This document shows, one piece after another, positions 62,839 through 64,000 of a stretch of DNA of 64,000 nucleotides (position 1 is its first letter; each line of letters opens with the position of its first letter). Source of the stretch: Enterococcus silesiacus (lineage in GTDB: Bacteria; Bacillota; Bacilli; Lactobacillales; Enterococcaceae); NCBI GenBank assembly GCA_001465115.1, contig CP013614.1:3286001-3350000 (forward strand), written 5' to 3'. Under the pieces are notes generated by a model. The model made no database searches and had not been told where the DNA came from. It saw only the letters and a program-made list of their open reading frames with translations. A program made the position numbers and the translations under genes.

Positions 62839-63276
62839 ATGAAATTAGCAATTGGCAGCGATCATGTTGGGTTTGAGTTGAAACCTATTATTATTGAGTA
62901 CGTAAAAGAATTAGGTCATGAGATCGAAGACTTTGGAACGAATTCATCAGAACGAACAGATTATCCTCAATATGGTAAGAAAGTAGCGGAAGAAGTTGCT
63001 TCAGGAAATTTTGATGGTGGGATTTTGATTTGTGGCACTGGGGTAGGAATCTCAATTTCGGCCAACAAAGTCAAAGGCATCCGCGCAGTTGTGTGTAGTG
63101 AACCTTATTCGGCTAAGCTTTCTAAGGAGCATAATAACACGAATATTTTAGCATTCGGCTCTCGGGTAGTGGGCAGTGAGTTAGCAAAGATGATTGTAAA
63201 AGAATGGCTAGACGCTAATTTTGAAGGCGGCAGACATGCTAAACGAGTCGAGATGATTAGGCAAATAGAGCGTTAA
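62839..63276 (+). CDS. RpiB/LacAB-family sugar-phosphate isomerase
   Basis: A 145-residue enzyme with GSDHVGFELK near residue 6, the catalytic Cys in GILICGTGVGISISANKVKGIRA near 65 (partly listed), and EHNNTNILAFGSRV near 96. RpiB-type isomerases interconvert ribose-5-P/ribulose-5-P or allose-6-P/allulose-6-P; in a LacI-controlled operon with the epimerase the latter is plausible. AGGAGG precedes the ATG. Confidence 0.9.
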   Translation: MKLAIGSDHVGFELKPIIIEYVKELGHEIEDFGTNSSERTDYPQYGKKVAEEVASGNFDGGILICGTGVGISISANKVKGIRAVVCSEPYSAKLSKEHNNTNILAFGSRVVGSELAKMIVKEWLDANFEGGRHAKRVEMIRQIER

Positions 63277-63343
63277 AAAGAGGCTAATTCTTTTTTAATC
63301 TGATTTTTAGTGGTAAAAAATGAAATAAAATGAAAATAAATGG

Positions 63344-63372
63344 TTGTTTTTGGAAATTATAGATGCTATTAT
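63344..63372 (+). promoter_or_regulatory. Internal promoter before the TIM-barrel isomerase gene
   Basis: TTGTTT and TATTAT are 17 bases apart, about 35 bases before the next ATG. Confidence 0.5.
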
Positions 63373-63405
63373 GGGGGTGTAGAAGAAGACAGGAGGAATA
63401 AAAAA

Positions 63406-64000
63406 ATGAAGTTAGCGACAAGAATCAATTCATTTTTACCAAAATTCAATCATGATGTGGAAGAAGTCTTACAAGAATTTAATCGTCTAGGGTTAACTCA
63501 TGTTGATTTTAATTATCCAGAACATGTGGCAGATATTTCAGCTGAAAAAATGAAAAAAATGTTACAGGAAAATAAATTAAAAGCAAATGGTGTGGCACTA
63601 AGGTTTAGAAGTGAGTTTATCAATGGCGAGTTAGGAAATGCGGATCAGAGTATTTCTAGCAATGCAGTCAAACTGTGCAAAGAAGCCTGTGATTATTGTC
63701 GTGAAGTAGGTGGAGAAGTCGTGACGATCTGGTTAGGTTTTGATGGGTTTGATTATTCATTCCAGATCGACTATGAAAAAGTTTGGAACCAAATCAAAGC
63801 CTGTATGATCGAAATTACAGACTATGCGCCTGATCTTAAAATCAGCATTGAGTACAAACCGTTTCAACCAAGAGCGTATGCATTCTTAGATAGTTTCGGG
63901 GTCGCTTTATCAATGGTTCATGAGGTTGGTCGTGAGAATTTAGGGATCACCTTAGATTATTGTCACATGCTAATGAAACATGAAAATCCAGCTTATGGTG
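63406..64000 (+). CDS. Sugar phosphate isomerase/epimerase (TIM barrel), partial
   Basis: The first 198 residues of an AP-endonuclease/xylose-isomerase-like TIM-barrel protein; the gene runs off the right edge. Metal-binding features of the family are seen in SIEYKPFQPRAYAF near residue 147 and LGITLDYCHMLM near 180. AGGAGG precedes the ATG. It follows the RpiB-like gene by 129 bases in the same direction and probably belongs to the same sugar pathway, for example as a ketohexose 3-epimerase. Confidence 0.85.
   Translation, partial: MKLATRINSFLPKFNHDVEEVLQEFNRLGLTHVDFNYPEHVADISAEKMKKMLQENKLKANGVALRFRSEFINGELGNADQSISSNAVKLCKEACDYCREVGGEVVTIWLGFDGFDYSFQIDYEKVWNQIKACMIEITDYAPDLKISIEYKPFQPRAYAFLDSFGVALSMVHEVGRENLGITLDYCHMLMKHENPAYG

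Overview
The window reads as a low-GC Firmicutes chromosome, most likely an Enterococcus outside E. faecalis proper. The evidence is the hit/ecsAB/prsA neighbourhood, a WxL surface-protein locus, the htrA-rlmH pair, many cellobiose-family PTS permeases, and intergenic repeats with GGGACATAA-type ends. The genus call is an inference from gene content; no search was run.

Region 1 (1-19 kb) is mostly core genome: the end of yhaN, yhaM, an ASCH protein, prsA, ytxH, hit, ecsAB, D-amino-acid aminotransferase, a phosphotransferase and trmB. It is interrupted by a decayed IS1182-like element (9.4-10.4 kb) and a 424-bp structured repeat (11.1-11.5 kb). A heterodimeric multidrug ABC exporter follows, with three GGTACC palindromes at its promoter and a 21-residue leader peptide. 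Then come a TMEM175-like protein, pepA, a thioredoxin, a universal stress protein and ytpR.

Region 2 (19.8-27.1 kb) is a WxL surface locus: a large multidomain WxL protein, a small sortase-type protein, two further WxL proteins, a DUF916/DUF3324 protein, a membrane protein and a dedicated signal peptidase I. htrA and rlmH follow, with six DnaA-box-like sites between them.

Region 3 (29.9-37.9 kb) looks like a mobile island in the 3' end of rlmH, bounded by 30-bp direct repeats. It carries orphan immunity-type genes (one YezG-like), two nonsense-interrupted pseudogenes, an internally deleted tyrosine recombinase, and a convergent two-gene module. That module pairs an SHMT-like PLP enzyme with a membrane-anchored STAND NTPase; both genes start from nearly the same dyad-symmetric leader. 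It is the best candidate here for an undescribed system, possibly defence or signalling.

Region 4 (37.9-49 kb) is accessory. It has a sucrose/raffinose module (PTS IIBC, GH32, AraC regulator, GH36), an Rgg-type regulator with a divergent 18-residue hydrophobic peptide, and a five-gene operon resembling reverse-architecture type VII lipase effectors. The modules are punctuated by four copies of a promoter-hairpin-ribosome-site leader, two of them next to recognisable DUF960 gene remains.

Region 5 (49.3-64 kb) is sugar metabolism: an orphan PTS IIC with a GntR regulator, a ROK kinase/RpiR/PTS IIC/GH1 beta-glucoside block, a DinB protein, and a LacI-controlled pentose/hexose-phosphate isomerase operon that runs off the right edge.
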